In this document: piece by piece, positions 1 through 6,404 of the stretch
How the letters are laid out: each line of letters begins with the position of its first letter
Position numbering within the stretch: the first letter of the stretch is position 1
DNA from: Chloroflexota bacterium
GTDB taxonomy: Bacteria; Chloroflexota; Dehalococcoidia; JACQUE01
DNA: 11,638 nucleotides
NCBI GenBank assembly: GCA_016210425.1
Contig: JACQUE010000161.1
Coordinates: 1 to 11,638 of the forward strand
Direction: 5' to 3'
The notes under the pieces: generated by a model
What the model saw: the letters and a program-made list of their open reading frames with translations, nothing else
Database searches by the model: none
Told to the model about the DNA's origin: nothing
Made by a program: the position numbers and the translations under genes

Positions 1-115
1 ATCCTACGCGCCCGGCCAGTCAGGGCAACCAAGCGCTCTTGTGGGCGATTTAGGTGGGAGACAAAATCCCAGCGGGTCTCTATCTCCTCTCCCCTACACT
101 CTCCCCTACTCGTCC

Positions 116-144
116 TTGACCCCCTTTCCACCCCTTGCTATACT
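116..144 (+). promoter_or_regulatory. Sigma-70 type promoter of the ECF sigma gene
   Basis: The sequence shows TTGACC at 116-121 (five of six consensus bases), a 17-base spacer, and TATACT at 139-144 (five of six). Transcription would start near 151, about 30 bases before the ATG at 182. This rules out the longer reading frame that opens at 41, because its start lies upstream of the promoter. The housekeeping-type boxes suggest that the sigma gene is not solely self-activated. Bases 1-115 hold nothing I recognise. Confidence 0.65.
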
Positions 145-181
145 ACGGCGAATCCTTTTCCTCGAAGCGGTGTTTATCCCT

Positions 182-760
182 ATGGCAACGAGAGTTTTCC
201 CTACGGTTGAAGGGGGTTGGGCAGCCGAGAGTGACGAGGCGCTGGTTGAGAGGGCCCGCTTCGATGCCGAAGCCTTCGGGGAGCTATACGAGCGCTACAT
301 CAGCCGCATCTATAGCTACCTGTACTATCGGACCGGAAGCCAGGCCGACGCGGAGGACCTAGCCGAGAAGGTCTTCCTGCAGGCCCTCGCCAATCTCCCT
401 CGTTACACGCAGCGCGGGAGGCCTTTTGCGGCCTGGCTGTACACTATCGCGCACAACCTGCTGGCCAACTGGCATCGCGACCGGCGACGGCGCAACGCTA
501 TGCCGATCGACGATACGCGCGACCTGGGGATCGAGGCTCCCAGCCAAGAGAATTGGGAGGAGGCATCCACCCTGCGCCAGGCGGTCGGGGAGTTGCCCCA
601 GAACAGGCAGCTCCTGGTGCACCTTAAGTACGTGGAGGAGATGTCCAACGCTGAGATCGGAGCCATCATGGGTCTCAGCGAGGGGGCAGTCAAGAGCCTC
701 CTCCACCGCACTTTGCGCAGCCTGCGGCAGAGGATCGCCATCAGCCCGGACGAGAGGTGA
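182..760 (+). CDS. ECF-type RNA polymerase sigma factor
   Basis: This 192-residue protein has the two-domain layout of extracytoplasmic-function sigma-70 factors. Region 2 spans about residues 30-102, with the core-binding stretch around DAEDLAEKVF and the promoter-melting segment FAAWLYTIAHNLL followed by a basic run. Region 4 spans about 131-185, with a helix-turn-helix around 154-173 (MSNAEIGAIMGLSEGAVKSL). Regions 1.1 and 3 are absent, as usual for ECF factors. I chose ATG at 182 because the promoter at 116-144 lies between it and the more upstream in-frame start at 41. The Shine-Dalgarno sequence before 182 is weak, so the mRNA may be nearly leaderless in practice. The stop at 760 nearly abuts the next gene, a small membrane protein that is the obvious candidate regulator. 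Target promoters and the inducing signal cannot be read from the sequence. Confidence 0.9.
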   Translation: MATRVFPTVEGGWAAESDEALVERARFDAEAFGELYERYISRIYSYLYYRTGSQADAEDLAEKVFLQALANLPRYTQRGRPFAAWLYTIAHNLLANWHRDRRRRNAMPIDDTRDLGIEAPSQENWEEASTLRQAVGELPQNRQLLVHLKYVEEMSNAEIGAIMGLSEGAVKSLLHRTLRSLRQRIAISPDER

Positions 761-771
761 GGTACAGGCTC

Positions 772-1086
772 ATGCAACGGAACGAGACGGGTCTTCTGCA
801 GAACAACGGGTCCTCCGAGGCGGCGGGCCTGACGGCGCTGGTGGGCAACCTGAAGCGCGTCTTCCCGCGCATGACGCCTCCGGATGTCTTTCGGGCGGAG
901 CTACGGCAGCGCCTTGTGGTTGCCGCTTCAGCACGGGGCCCCGAGATAGCAGTCATTCGCTCCCGCCAACCCAGCTCTTCGGTCCTCGTAGGCGCCGCCG
1001 CCCTGTCGCTGGCCGGCGTGGCGATTTTGCTTTGGCGTAGCCACTCTCAGGAGAAGCGCTCCCGGCTGGCCGCCGCAGGGAGCTAG
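772..1086 (+). CDS. Small single-pass membrane protein, candidate anti-sigma partner
   Basis: This 104-residue protein belongs to no family I can name. The N-terminal 70 residues are soluble, with a basic amphipathic stretch (VFRAELRQRLVVAASA). One hydrophobic helix follows (about residues 71-89, VLVGAAALSLAGVAILLW) and then a short basic tail, which predicts the N-terminal part outside or the tail anchored on the cytoplasmic side. I chose ATG 772 because a purine-rich Shine-Dalgarno stretch (GAGGTGAGG) ends nine bases before it. A GTG at 757 overlapping the sigma stop is the alternative. Position directly after an ECF sigma gene suggests a sigma-controlling role by analogy with sigma/anti-sigma pairs. 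However, there is no cysteine at all, so the classic zinc-binding anti-sigma motif (HxxxCxxC) is absent. The function is inference from context only. Confidence 0.6.
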   Translation: MQRNETGLLQNNGSSEAAGLTALVGNLKRVFPRMTPPDVFRAELRQRLVVAASARGPEIAVIRSRQPSSSVLVGAAALSLAGVAILLWRSHSQEKRSRLAAAGS

Positions 1087-1105
1087 AGGGATGGCATTGG
1101 GTTCG

Positions 1106-1199
1106 TGTCATTCCGAGCGTCAGCGAGGAATCTGGCTCCTATTTGGACGAGCGTTCTTGGTAAAAGTAGCAAGACCCCTCGACTTCGCTCGGGGTGACA
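1106..1199. repeat. Short palindromic element with 28-base terminal inverted repeats (MITE/REP-like)
   Basis: Bases 1106-1133 and the reverse complement of 1172-1199 match at 20 of 28 positions. Both ends read TGTCA at the outer edge, CCGAGCG in the middle and CGAGG near the inner side. The mismatches include paired changes: ATTCC with GGAAT in the left arm corresponds to ACCCC with GGGGT in the right arm, so each arm keeps its own internal stem. The interior is 38 bases with no coding capacity. The element fills most of the gap between the sigma operon and fabH. From memory, this type of CGAGCGAAG-centred repeat is dispersed in several environmental bacterial phyla including Chloroflexota. 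No second copy is present in this window. Confidence 0.6.
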
Positions 1200-1280
1200 A
1201 GTGGGTGCACGTTTTTCATCCTCCGTGGCATCTATAAGGGACACGGACGATCCTACGTATCCGGCAGCAGAGGTAAACGT

Positions 1281-2309
1281 TTGAATAGACGGGCGCAGAT
1301 CACGGGCTGGGGCATGTACGTGCCCGAGAAAGTCTTGACCAATTTCGAGCTACAGGGCATGGTCGAGACGACCGACGAGTGGATCCGCTCCCGTACCGGC
1401 ATCGCTGAGCGACGCATCGCCGCCCCCGAGGAGACGAGCTCCAGCTTGGCCACCGAGGCCGCGAGACGCGCGCTCGCCGTCGCCGGCCTTCCCCCCGAAG
1501 CCCTGGACATGGTCATCGTCGCCACAACAACGCCAGACCAGATCGTGCCGTCGTCGGCCGCTTTCGTCCAACACGCCCTCGGCGCCAAACGCGCCGGCGC
1601 CTTCGATCTCAATACCGCCTGCAGCGGCTTCGTCTACGCCCTCTCCGTCGCCTCCCAGTTCATCGCCGCCGGCACCTACCGGCACGTGCTCGTCGTCGGC
1701 AGCGAGGTCTACTCCCGTATCCTGAACTGGCAGGACCGTGGCACCTGCATCCTCTTCGGGGATGGCGCGGGGGCCGTGGTCCTGAGCGCCGGCGTGGGGG
1801 AAGAGGGGATCTTGGGCTTCGTCCTGGGAAACGACGGATCGGGCATCGACTTGCTTTACGTCCCAGGCCCTTGCGGAAGCCCCCTGGACCCCAGACGCAA
1901 CGGCGGCTTCTATGTGAACATGGCCGGACAGGAGGTCTTCCGCTTCGCCGTCAACGGGATGGCCAAGGCGACGACGGATGTCCTGGCGGCTGCCGGCCTT
2001 CGCTTCGATGACGTTGCCCTCGTCCTGCCCCATCAGGCCAACAAGCGCATCATCAGCGCCGTCGCGAGGCAACTGCGGCTAGACGAAAGCCTCTTCTACT
2101 GCAACCTGGAGAAGTACGGCAACACCTCCTCGGCCTCGGTGCCCATCGCCCTCTGCGAAGCGCTAGACGAGGGCAGGATCAAGCGGGGTGACAACCTGGT
2201 CATGGTGGCCTTCGGAGGCGGCTTCTCCTACGCCGCACTGGCCCTCCGGTGGGGAGCGAGTCAATGCTCCACTCACCGCGAGGAGACGGCGACGCCGGAG
2301 ACTTCATAG
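1281..2309 (+). CDS. fabH: Beta-ketoacyl-ACP synthase III
   Basis: FabH condenses acetyl-CoA (or a branched acyl-CoA) with malonyl-ACP to start each round of type II fatty-acid synthesis in the cytoplasm. Counting from the TTG at 1281, the 342-residue protein has the full thiolase-fold triad. These are Cys114 in NTACSGFVYAL, His251 in LPHQANKRI and Asn281 in GNTSSASVP, matching the spacing in E. coli FabH. The N-terminal motif TTDEWIRSRTGI is also typical. I chose TTG 1281 because AGAGGT lies seven bases upstream and the family begins at about this point. The longer frame from 1194 starts inside the inverted-repeat element and would add 29 unrelated residues. A TATAAG at 1233-1238 could be a -10 box but has no convincing -35. 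The gene is followed after 58 bases by bioY, probably in the same transcript. The C-terminal 15 residues after ALRWGAS look like a non-conserved tail. Confidence 0.95.
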   Translation: MNRRAQITGWGMYVPEKVLTNFELQGMVETTDEWIRSRTGIAERRIAAPEETSSSLATEAARRALAVAGLPPEALDMVIVATTTPDQIVPSSAAFVQHALGAKRAGAFDLNTACSGFVYALSVASQFIAAGTYRHVLVVGSEVYSRILNWQDRGTCILFGDGAGAVVLSAGVGEEGILGFVLGNDGSGIDLLYVPGPCGSPLDPRRNGGFYVNMAGQEVFRFAVNGMAKATTDVLAAAGLRFDDVALVLPHQANKRIISAVARQLRLDESLFYCNLEKYGNTSSASVPIALCEALDEGRIKRGDNLVMVAFGGGFSYAALALRWGASQCSTHREETATPETS

Positions 2310-2367
2310 GGCAGCGAGCTCTCGCCTGCAGGCGGGGACATTAAAGCATAACCTAAGGAGGAGAAAG

Positions 2368-3090
2368 ATGTCGGTATCTGCCCAGGCAGTGCCCAGGGGG
2401 AGAACGCTGATGGAGGCAATCCTCCCCACCACGAACCTGTCCAAGGAGACGGCCTTCCTGCGCGACGTCGTTCTCGTGGTGGGCTTCAGCTTCCTGACGG
2501 CCCTCGTAGCCCAGATCGCCTTCCGCATCCCGACCACCACCGTCCCCATCACCGGCCAGACCTTCGGGGCGCTGCTGACCGGTGCCGCACTGGGCCGAAA
2601 GCGAGGCGCCCTCTCGATGCTGCTCTATATGGCGATGGGCATGTTCTGGCTGCCCGTCTTCGCCCCGTCAGCCAAGGCGATGGGAGGCGCGACGGCCCAC
2701 GTTGTCCTGCCCTGGGCCGGCAGCAAAGGCTTCATCTGGGACATGTCCAGCGGTGGCTACATCGTCGGCTTCGTCCTGGCAGCCTACCTGGTCGGCTGGC
2801 TGGCTGAGAAGGGCATGGACCGGCGCGGCAGCGTGGCCTTCGTGATGGCCCTGGGCAACATCGTTATCTATGCGGTGGGCCTGGTCTGGCTGGCCGCCTT
2901 CATCGCCTCCGATACCATCGTGCCCGGCACGGACAAGACCTACTACCAGGTCATCTCCGGCGCCAACGTCTTGGACAAGACCCTGCGCGGTGGCCTCTAC
3001 CCCTTCATTGGCGGCGACGCCATCAAGCTGGTACTGGCCTCCATGGCCCTGCCTTCCGCGTGGGCGCTGGTGAACCGCTGGAAGAAGTAG
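2368..3090 (+). CDS. bioY: BioY-type biotin transporter, substrate-binding S component
   Basis: BioY is the membrane subunit that captures biotin, alone or with a shared ECF energising module. The 240-residue product is strongly hydrophobic, with about six membrane segments. It carries the family's signature region FRIPTTTVPITGQTFGALLTGAALGR and a following LSMLLYMAMGMFWLPVF. Towards the end it has the conserved PFIGGDAIK before the last helix. It is longer than a usual BioY (about 190 residues) because of a soluble N-terminal stretch of about 30 residues and an extra hydrophilic loop around DTIVPGTDKTYYQVI. ATG 2368 has a perfect AGGAGG at 2356-2361, six bases away; the same frame is open further upstream, but that part overlaps fabH and is not BioY-like. 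No ATPase (EcfA) or EcfT gene is nearby. The fabH neighbour fits a supply role, since biotin is needed by acetyl-CoA carboxylase. I see no clear BirA operator in the 58-base gap. Confidence 0.9.
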   Translation: MSVSAQAVPRGRTLMEAILPTTNLSKETAFLRDVVLVVGFSFLTALVAQIAFRIPTTTVPITGQTFGALLTGAALGRKRGALSMLLYMAMGMFWLPVFAPSAKAMGGATAHVVLPWAGSKGFIWDMSSGGYIVGFVLAAYLVGWLAEKGMDRRGSVAFVMALGNIVIYAVGLVWLAAFIASDTIVPGTDKTYYQVISGANVLDKTLRGGLYPFIGGDAIKLVLASMALPSAWALVNRWKK

Positions 3091-3113
3091 TTTACAGGCA
3101 ACACAGTACAAGC

Positions 3114-3146
3114 GAGGGGGTGCAGCCCCAGAGGCCGCGCCCCCTC
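3114..3146 (+). terminator. Possible terminator hairpin after bioY
   Basis: GAGGGGG at 3114-3120 pairs with CCCCCTC at 3140-3146, enclosing a 19-base loop that could itself fold (GGGG with CCCC). The following bases (TTCAGCCTTGTC) are only modestly T-rich, so this is at best a weak intrinsic terminator. It lies 23 bases after the bioY stop. Confidence 0.35.
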
Positions 3147-3178
3147 TTCAGCCTTGTCATAGGCGAAGGAGTCCTCGT

Positions 3179-3817
3179 TTGGAGATTACCTGGCTTGGCC
3201 ACTCCTGCTTCCGTTTGAGAGGCAGGGACGCCACTGTGATCACGGACCCCTACGACAAGTCCATCGGCTACTCACTGGGCAAACCATCGGCCCAGATCGT
3301 CACCGTCAGCCACGACCACCCCGGCCACAACGCCGTTTCAAACGTCGGCGGGAGCCCCCAGGTCCTCCTTGGTCCAGGGGAGTACGAGATCGCCCGCGTC
3401 CTTATCACCGGCATCCGCACCTTTCACGATGCTGAGCAGGGCAAGAAGCGGGGCAAAAATACGGTCTACCTCATCGCCATGGACGAGCTAACGATTTGCC
3501 ACCTGGGGGACCTTGGCCACGTGCCGACCGCGGAGCAGGTGGAGGCTCTGAGCAACGTCGATATCCTGATGACGCCCGTTGGCGGCGAGAGCACCATCGA
3601 CGCTGCCGGAGCTGCTGAGGTGGCGAACCTCCTCGAGCCCAAGGTCATTATACCGATGCACTACAAGACCCAGGCGACAGACAGGAACCTGGAGCCGCTG
3701 GACCGCTTTCTGAAGGAGATGGGACTCAAAGAGGTGGAGCCTCAGCCGCGACTCTCGATCACAAAGGCGACCCTTCCCCATGAGACGCAGGTGGTGGTGC
3801 TGAGCTACCAGAGGTAA
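3179..3817 (+). CDS. Metallo-beta-lactamase-fold hydrolase (COG2220-like)
   Basis: This 212-residue protein begins ITWLGHSCFRL and continues with TDPY, the usual opening of the COG2220/Lactamase_B_3 group of Zn-dependent hydrolases. Metal-site residues visible are His45, His47 and His50 in SHDHPGHN, His108 and Asp111 in ICHLGDLGH, and His161 in IIPMHYKT. In the canonical HxHxDH motif the fifth position is Asp, but here it is Gly49, so the second metal site lacks a usual ligand. I recall SHDHPGHN variants in this subfamily, so this may be a subfamily trait, not damage. TTG 3179 is chosen because GAAGGAG lies seven bases upstream and the fold starts immediately. There is no signal peptide, so it is likely cytoplasmic. 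The substrate is unknown. It is separated from bioY by 88 bases with a hairpin and ends at a two-way terminator. Confidence 0.85.
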   Translation: MEITWLGHSCFRLRGRDATVITDPYDKSIGYSLGKPSAQIVTVSHDHPGHNAVSNVGGSPQVLLGPGEYEIARVLITGIRTFHDAEQGKKRGKNTVYLIAMDELTICHLGDLGHVPTAEQVEALSNVDILMTPVGGESTIDAAGAAEVANLLEPKVIIPMHYKTQATDRNLEPLDRFLKEMGLKEVEPQPRLSITKATLPHETQVVVLSYQR

Positions 3818-3839
3818 AGAGGAAATCTGCGGCAATGGA

Positions 3840-3863
3840 AAAGGGGCCTTTTCAGGCCCCTTT
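3840..3863. terminator. Bidirectional intrinsic terminator between convergent genes
   Basis: AAAGGGGCC at 3840-3848 pairs perfectly with GGCCCCTTT at 3855-3863 around a six-base loop. On the + strand the stem is followed by TTTCTTCTTT, ending the metallo-hydrolase transcript. On the - strand GGCCCC is followed by TTTTCC, ending the pyrG-to-peptidase transcript. The position, 22 bases past one stop and 22 bases past the other, is what a shared terminator needs. Confidence 0.85.
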
Positions 3864-3885
3864 CTTCTTTGCTTTCCGTCTTCCG

Positions 3886-5106
3886 CTAGGGCAGGTAGTC
3901 CAGCGGGTTCACCTCGACACCGTTCTTTGTAATACGAAAGTCCAGATGAGGGCCTGTGCTGCGCCCCGTGTTGCCGACCCTGCCGATAAGCTGCCCCCGC
4001 GCAACCTGCTCGCCAACTCCAACGTCGAACTCGGATAGGTGGCTGTACCTGGTTTTGTAGCCATCACCATGGTCGACGAGGATATACCACCCGTAGCTCC
4101 AGCCCAACTTCACGGTCTCCACTACCACGCCGTCCCTGGAGGCGTACACGGGCGTGCCATAGGGCGGGCTTATGTCGATGCCCTCGTGGTTCCAACTGAA
4201 GTAGGTGAAGATGGGGCCTGTCGTCGGCCAACTGAAGCCGCTGCCTCCGGATCGGGCCAGCGCGGGAGCAGGGGCCGGCTTGGGCTGAACCGCCGGTTGC
4301 TGGGCTGCCACAGCGACCTGTGCAGGCTGGGGCTGGGGCGCGACTTTGGGTTGAGGCTGGGGTTTTGGCTTGACCCGCCCACCCGGGATCATCAGCTCCT
4401 TCCCCACCACCAGGAAGTTGGGGTTACTGAGGCCGTTGCTACGGAAGCCGATGATAGCTTCCGGCTCAACCCCGTAGTCGTCGGCGATGGAAGCCAGAGT
4501 GTCCCCCTTTTCCACTTTATATATTACCCCGTCAATCGGTGGGATCTTCAGCTCCTGGCCCACCTTCACGAAGTCGCTGTTCGTGAGGCTGTTGGCCCAG
4601 ATGATGGTCTCCTGGGTAATACCGAACCTACGCCCAATGGCGGACAGGGTATCGCCGCCGGCAACGGTGTATACCGTTGGCCTTTTCTCCTCCGCCGGCT
4701 TCTCCTGGGCGGCTGGCTCCGCCGTTTTGGCCTCCGAAGGGGCCGCCGACATGGCCGAGACCAGGAAGTTTGGCTCCTCTTGGCTGGTCTTGTCGAAGGT
4801 TATCTGCAGAGGGTTCTTGAGGTAGGCCTGGCTATCGTTGGGGCCCAGGCTGGCGAGACGGTGGATGTACCAGTTCACATAGCGGCCTCCGACGCGGCCT
4901 CCAGCAGGTGTGCTTGAGGCTGAGGAAGCCCTGGAAGCCACCAAGGCGTAGCCAACGGCTAAGGTGAGGATCATAGCGTGGACAACGTAGCGGCTGAGTG
5001 CGAAGGAATGTACCGTCCTGCCTGCGCCGACGGTAGCCCGGCGTTGAGGATAGAGTGGCCTGATAAGAGGATGGGGGGCCGGCAGACCAATAGTGCTCCC
5101 GCCTAT
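3886..5106 (-). CDS. Membrane-anchored LysM/M23 peptidoglycan peptidase, copy distal to rho, altered metal site
   Basis: Counted from ATA at 5106-5104, this is a 406-residue envelope protein. It has a cytoplasmic N-terminus with SRYVVH, one membrane segment (about 40-60), two LysM peptidoglycan-binding repeats (about 145-189 and 195-241), a Pro/Gln/Lys-rich linker (about 244-284) and a C-terminal M23 domain (about 293-400). The M23 family cleaves peptidoglycan cross-bridges or stem peptides outside the membrane. Zn-site residues His307 and Asp311 (HEGID) and His356 (SHL) are present. The final HxH motif reads H-L-D: His387 is kept, but the second His, a zinc ligand, is Asp389 (codon at 3940-3942 on the minus strand, GAC where the sister gene has CAC). 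Activity may be lost or altered. The first ordinary start is ATG 4974, inside the membrane segment and without a Shine-Dalgarno sequence. The frame conserved with the sister gene continues 44 codons further to ATA, preceded by AGGAGG. A start at CTG 5085 is the alternative. Confidence 0.85.
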   Translation of the reverse strand: MGGSTIGLPAPHPLIRPLYPQRRATVGAGRTVHSFALSRYVVHAMILTLAVGYALVASRASSASSTPAGGRVGGRYVNWYIHRLASLGPNDSQAYLKNPLQITFDKTSQEEPNFLVSAMSAAPSEAKTAEPAAQEKPAEEKRPTVYTVAGGDTLSAIGRRFGITQETIIWANSLTNSDFVKVGQELKIPPIDGVIYKVEKGDTLASIADDYGVEPEAIIGFRSNGLSNPNFLVVGKELMIPGGRVKPKPQPQPKVAPQPQPAQVAVAAQQPAVQPKPAPAPALARSGGSGFSWPTTGPIFTYFSWNHEGIDISPPYGTPVYASRDGVVVETVKLGWSYGWYILVDHGDGYKTRYSHLSEFDVGVGEQVARGQLIGRVGNTGRSTGPHLDFRITKNGVEVNPLDYLP

Positions 5107-5112
5107 TTCAGA

Positions 5113-5118
5113 CCTCCT
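5113..5118 (-). promoter_or_regulatory. Shine-Dalgarno sequence deciding an ATA start (distal peptidase)
   Basis: AGGAGG on the minus strand is separated by six bases (TCTGAA) from the in-frame ATA at 5106-5104. Strength and spacing are the same as for the bioY ATG. No ATG, GTG or TTG lies in frame between the upstream TAA and ATG 4974. Confidence 0.6.
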
Positions 5119-5180
5119 CTCAACGCGCTGGAGCGGCTCGCTGGAGCCCCAGACAGCGTTCAGTTAATCGGGGGGCTGAG

Positions 5181-5204
5181 GGAGGTGCCTATCCAGGCTC
5201 CTCC
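5181..5204. other. Intercistronic hairpin between the two peptidase genes
   Basis: GGAGG plus GCCT on one side pairs with AGGC plus CCTCC on the other around a four-base loop, with one internal A-A (minus strand) mismatch, giving nine base pairs. It lies about ten bases after the stop of the rho-proximal peptidase. No T-run follows on the minus strand, so it is more likely an RNA-stabilising or attenuating hairpin than a full terminator. Confidence 0.45.
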
Positions 5205-5212
5205 GCTTTCCG

Positions 5213-6403
5213 TTAGGGCAGGTAGTCCAAGGGGTTAACCGGTACCCCGTTTTTAATTACCTCGAAGTGCAGGTGTGGCCCAGTGCTCCGGCCGGTGGTT
5301 CCGACGAGACCGATGAGCTGACCGCGTGTGATGCGGTCGCCGGGGCTCACCGCAAACTGGCCCAGGTGCCCATACCTGGTGCGGAAGCCATCGCCATGAT
5401 CCACCAGCACATACCAGCCATAGCTCCAGCCCAGCTTCACCTCCTCCACTACCACTCCGTCTCCCGCTGCGTACACGGGCGTGCCGTAGGGCGGACTAAT
5501 GTCGATGCCTTCATGTCCATCCTCACCGAAGTAGGTGAAGATAGGGCCAATAGTAGGCCAGCTAAACCCGCTGCCTCCGGCCCTCACCGGAGCCGGCTTG
5601 GGCGGAGTGGCCGGCAGTTTCGGCTGCTCGACCGCCGAGGCGCCGGCCCTCGCGCCAGGTATTACGATCTCCTTACCCACCACAAGGAAGTTAGGGTTTA
5701 TGAGCCCGTTCGGCCTATACGCTATTATAACCTCCGTGTCAACCCCATAGGCAGCGGCGATGGACGCTATATTCTCGCCTTTTACAACCTTATGGACCAC
5801 GAGAGCGCTGCCGGCGGCGCTGCCGCCGGAAGGTATCTTCAACTCCTGGCCGACCCTGAGCATGTTGGCGTTTGCCAGGCCGCTGGCCGCCACGATAGCC
5901 TGCTCGCTAACGTTGAAGCGACGGGCTATCTCGGATAGTGTCTCACCCTGAGCAACCACGTATGTCGCCGGCTGTGCCTTGGCTTCTTTCTGGGCCTCCG
6001 GGTTCGCCCCAGGATCGCTAACCTTCGCAGGCTCTGCTGTAGCCGCGGCCAGTCCCGCCGCATAGCCGCCGTCGCTCTCGCGCTTGCCTACCGTCATAGC
6101 CAACTGGTTTTTCAGGTAGGCCTGGCCATCGTCAGGGGCAAGACTCGCCAGGCGATGAATGTACCAGTTGATATAGCTGCCTCCTCCGCGGCCGCCCATT
6201 ACTGGTGATGGAGTCGCGGAGTGGACTCTACTGGCTATCAGCGCAAAGCTCACTGCGAAGACCGTTATCAACCCGTGAATCAGATATCGACTGACAGGGA
6301 ACGAGTGTATCGATCTGACCAGTATGGGCGGCGCTTCGCGGCTCGATTGTAGGAGCTTGGGGCCCGGACTCAGGGCCGGCAGACAATAGTTGCTCCCGCC
6401 TAT
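5213..6403 (-). CDS. Membrane-anchored LysM/M23 peptidoglycan peptidase, copy next to rho
   Basis: Counted from ATA at 6403-6401, this is a 396-residue protein with the same plan as its neighbour. It has an N-terminal segment ending IHSFPVSRYLIH, one membrane segment (about 40-60), a conserved NWYIHRLASL region, two LysM repeats (about 146-190 and 201-249), a short Pro-rich linker and an M23 domain to the end. The catalytic set is complete: His297 and Asp301 (GHEGID), His346 (GHL), and His377 and His379 (GPHLHFE). It should be an active peptidoglycan peptidase held at the outer face of the cytoplasmic membrane. The only ordinary start codon is TTG 6271, mid-helix and without a Shine-Dalgarno sequence. 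The conserved frame runs on to ATA 6403, one base after the rho stop TGA, with AGGAGG formed by the last rho codons. This predicts translation coupled to rho. It could be confused with NlpD- or EnvC-like activators, but the intact zinc site argues for an enzyme. Confidence 0.9.
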   Translation of the reverse strand: MGGSNYCLPALSPGPKLLQSSREAPPILVRSIHSFPVSRYLIHGLITVFAVSFALIASRVHSATPSPVMGGRGGGSYINWYIHRLASLAPDDGQAYLKNQLAMTVGKRESDGGYAAGLAAATAEPAKVSDPGANPEAQKEAKAQPATYVVAQGETLSEIARRFNVSEQAIVAASGLANANMLRVGQELKIPSGGSAAGSALVVHKVVKGENIASIAAAYGVDTEVIIAYRPNGLINPNFLVVGKEIVIPGARAGASAVEQPKLPATPPKPAPVRAGGSGFSWPTIGPIFTYFGEDGHEGIDISPPYGTPVYAAGDGVVVEEVKLGWSYGWYVLVDHGDGFRTRYGHLGQFAVSPGDRITRGQLIGLVGTTGRSTGPHLHFEVIKNGVPVNPLDYLP

Positions 6404-6404
6404 C

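Noticed and set aside
41..181. 47-residue N-terminal extension of the sigma factor
   Set aside because: It lies over and upstream of a good promoter and has no sigma-domain similarity.
1350..2072. 240-codon minus-strand frame opposite fabH
   Set aside because: Low-complexity Gly/Ala/Asp composition typical of an antisense shadow; fabH is unambiguous.
2310..2367. Biotin-responsive operator or riboswitch before bioY
   Set aside because: The gap has only small palindromes (GCGAGCTCTCGC, CGCCTGCAGGCG) and no recognisable BirA operator.
4039..4917. Long plus-strand open frame opposite the distal peptidase
   Set aside because: It is an antisense shadow of a GC-rich gene; the minus strand carries clear LysM and M23 motifs.
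4971..5090. A 39-codon leader frame (minus strand) from TTG with GGGAG five bases upstream, its TGA overlapping ATG 4974
   Set aside because: The matching TTG in the sister gene is in a different frame and does not end at the peptidase start, and the peptide is not conserved. The frame of the peptidase itself is conserved here instead.
5213..6403. Frameshift or sequencing error as the cause of the missing start codon
   Set aside because: Both paralogues show the same lack of an ordinary start at the same distance and the frame is continuous, so one error cannot explain it.
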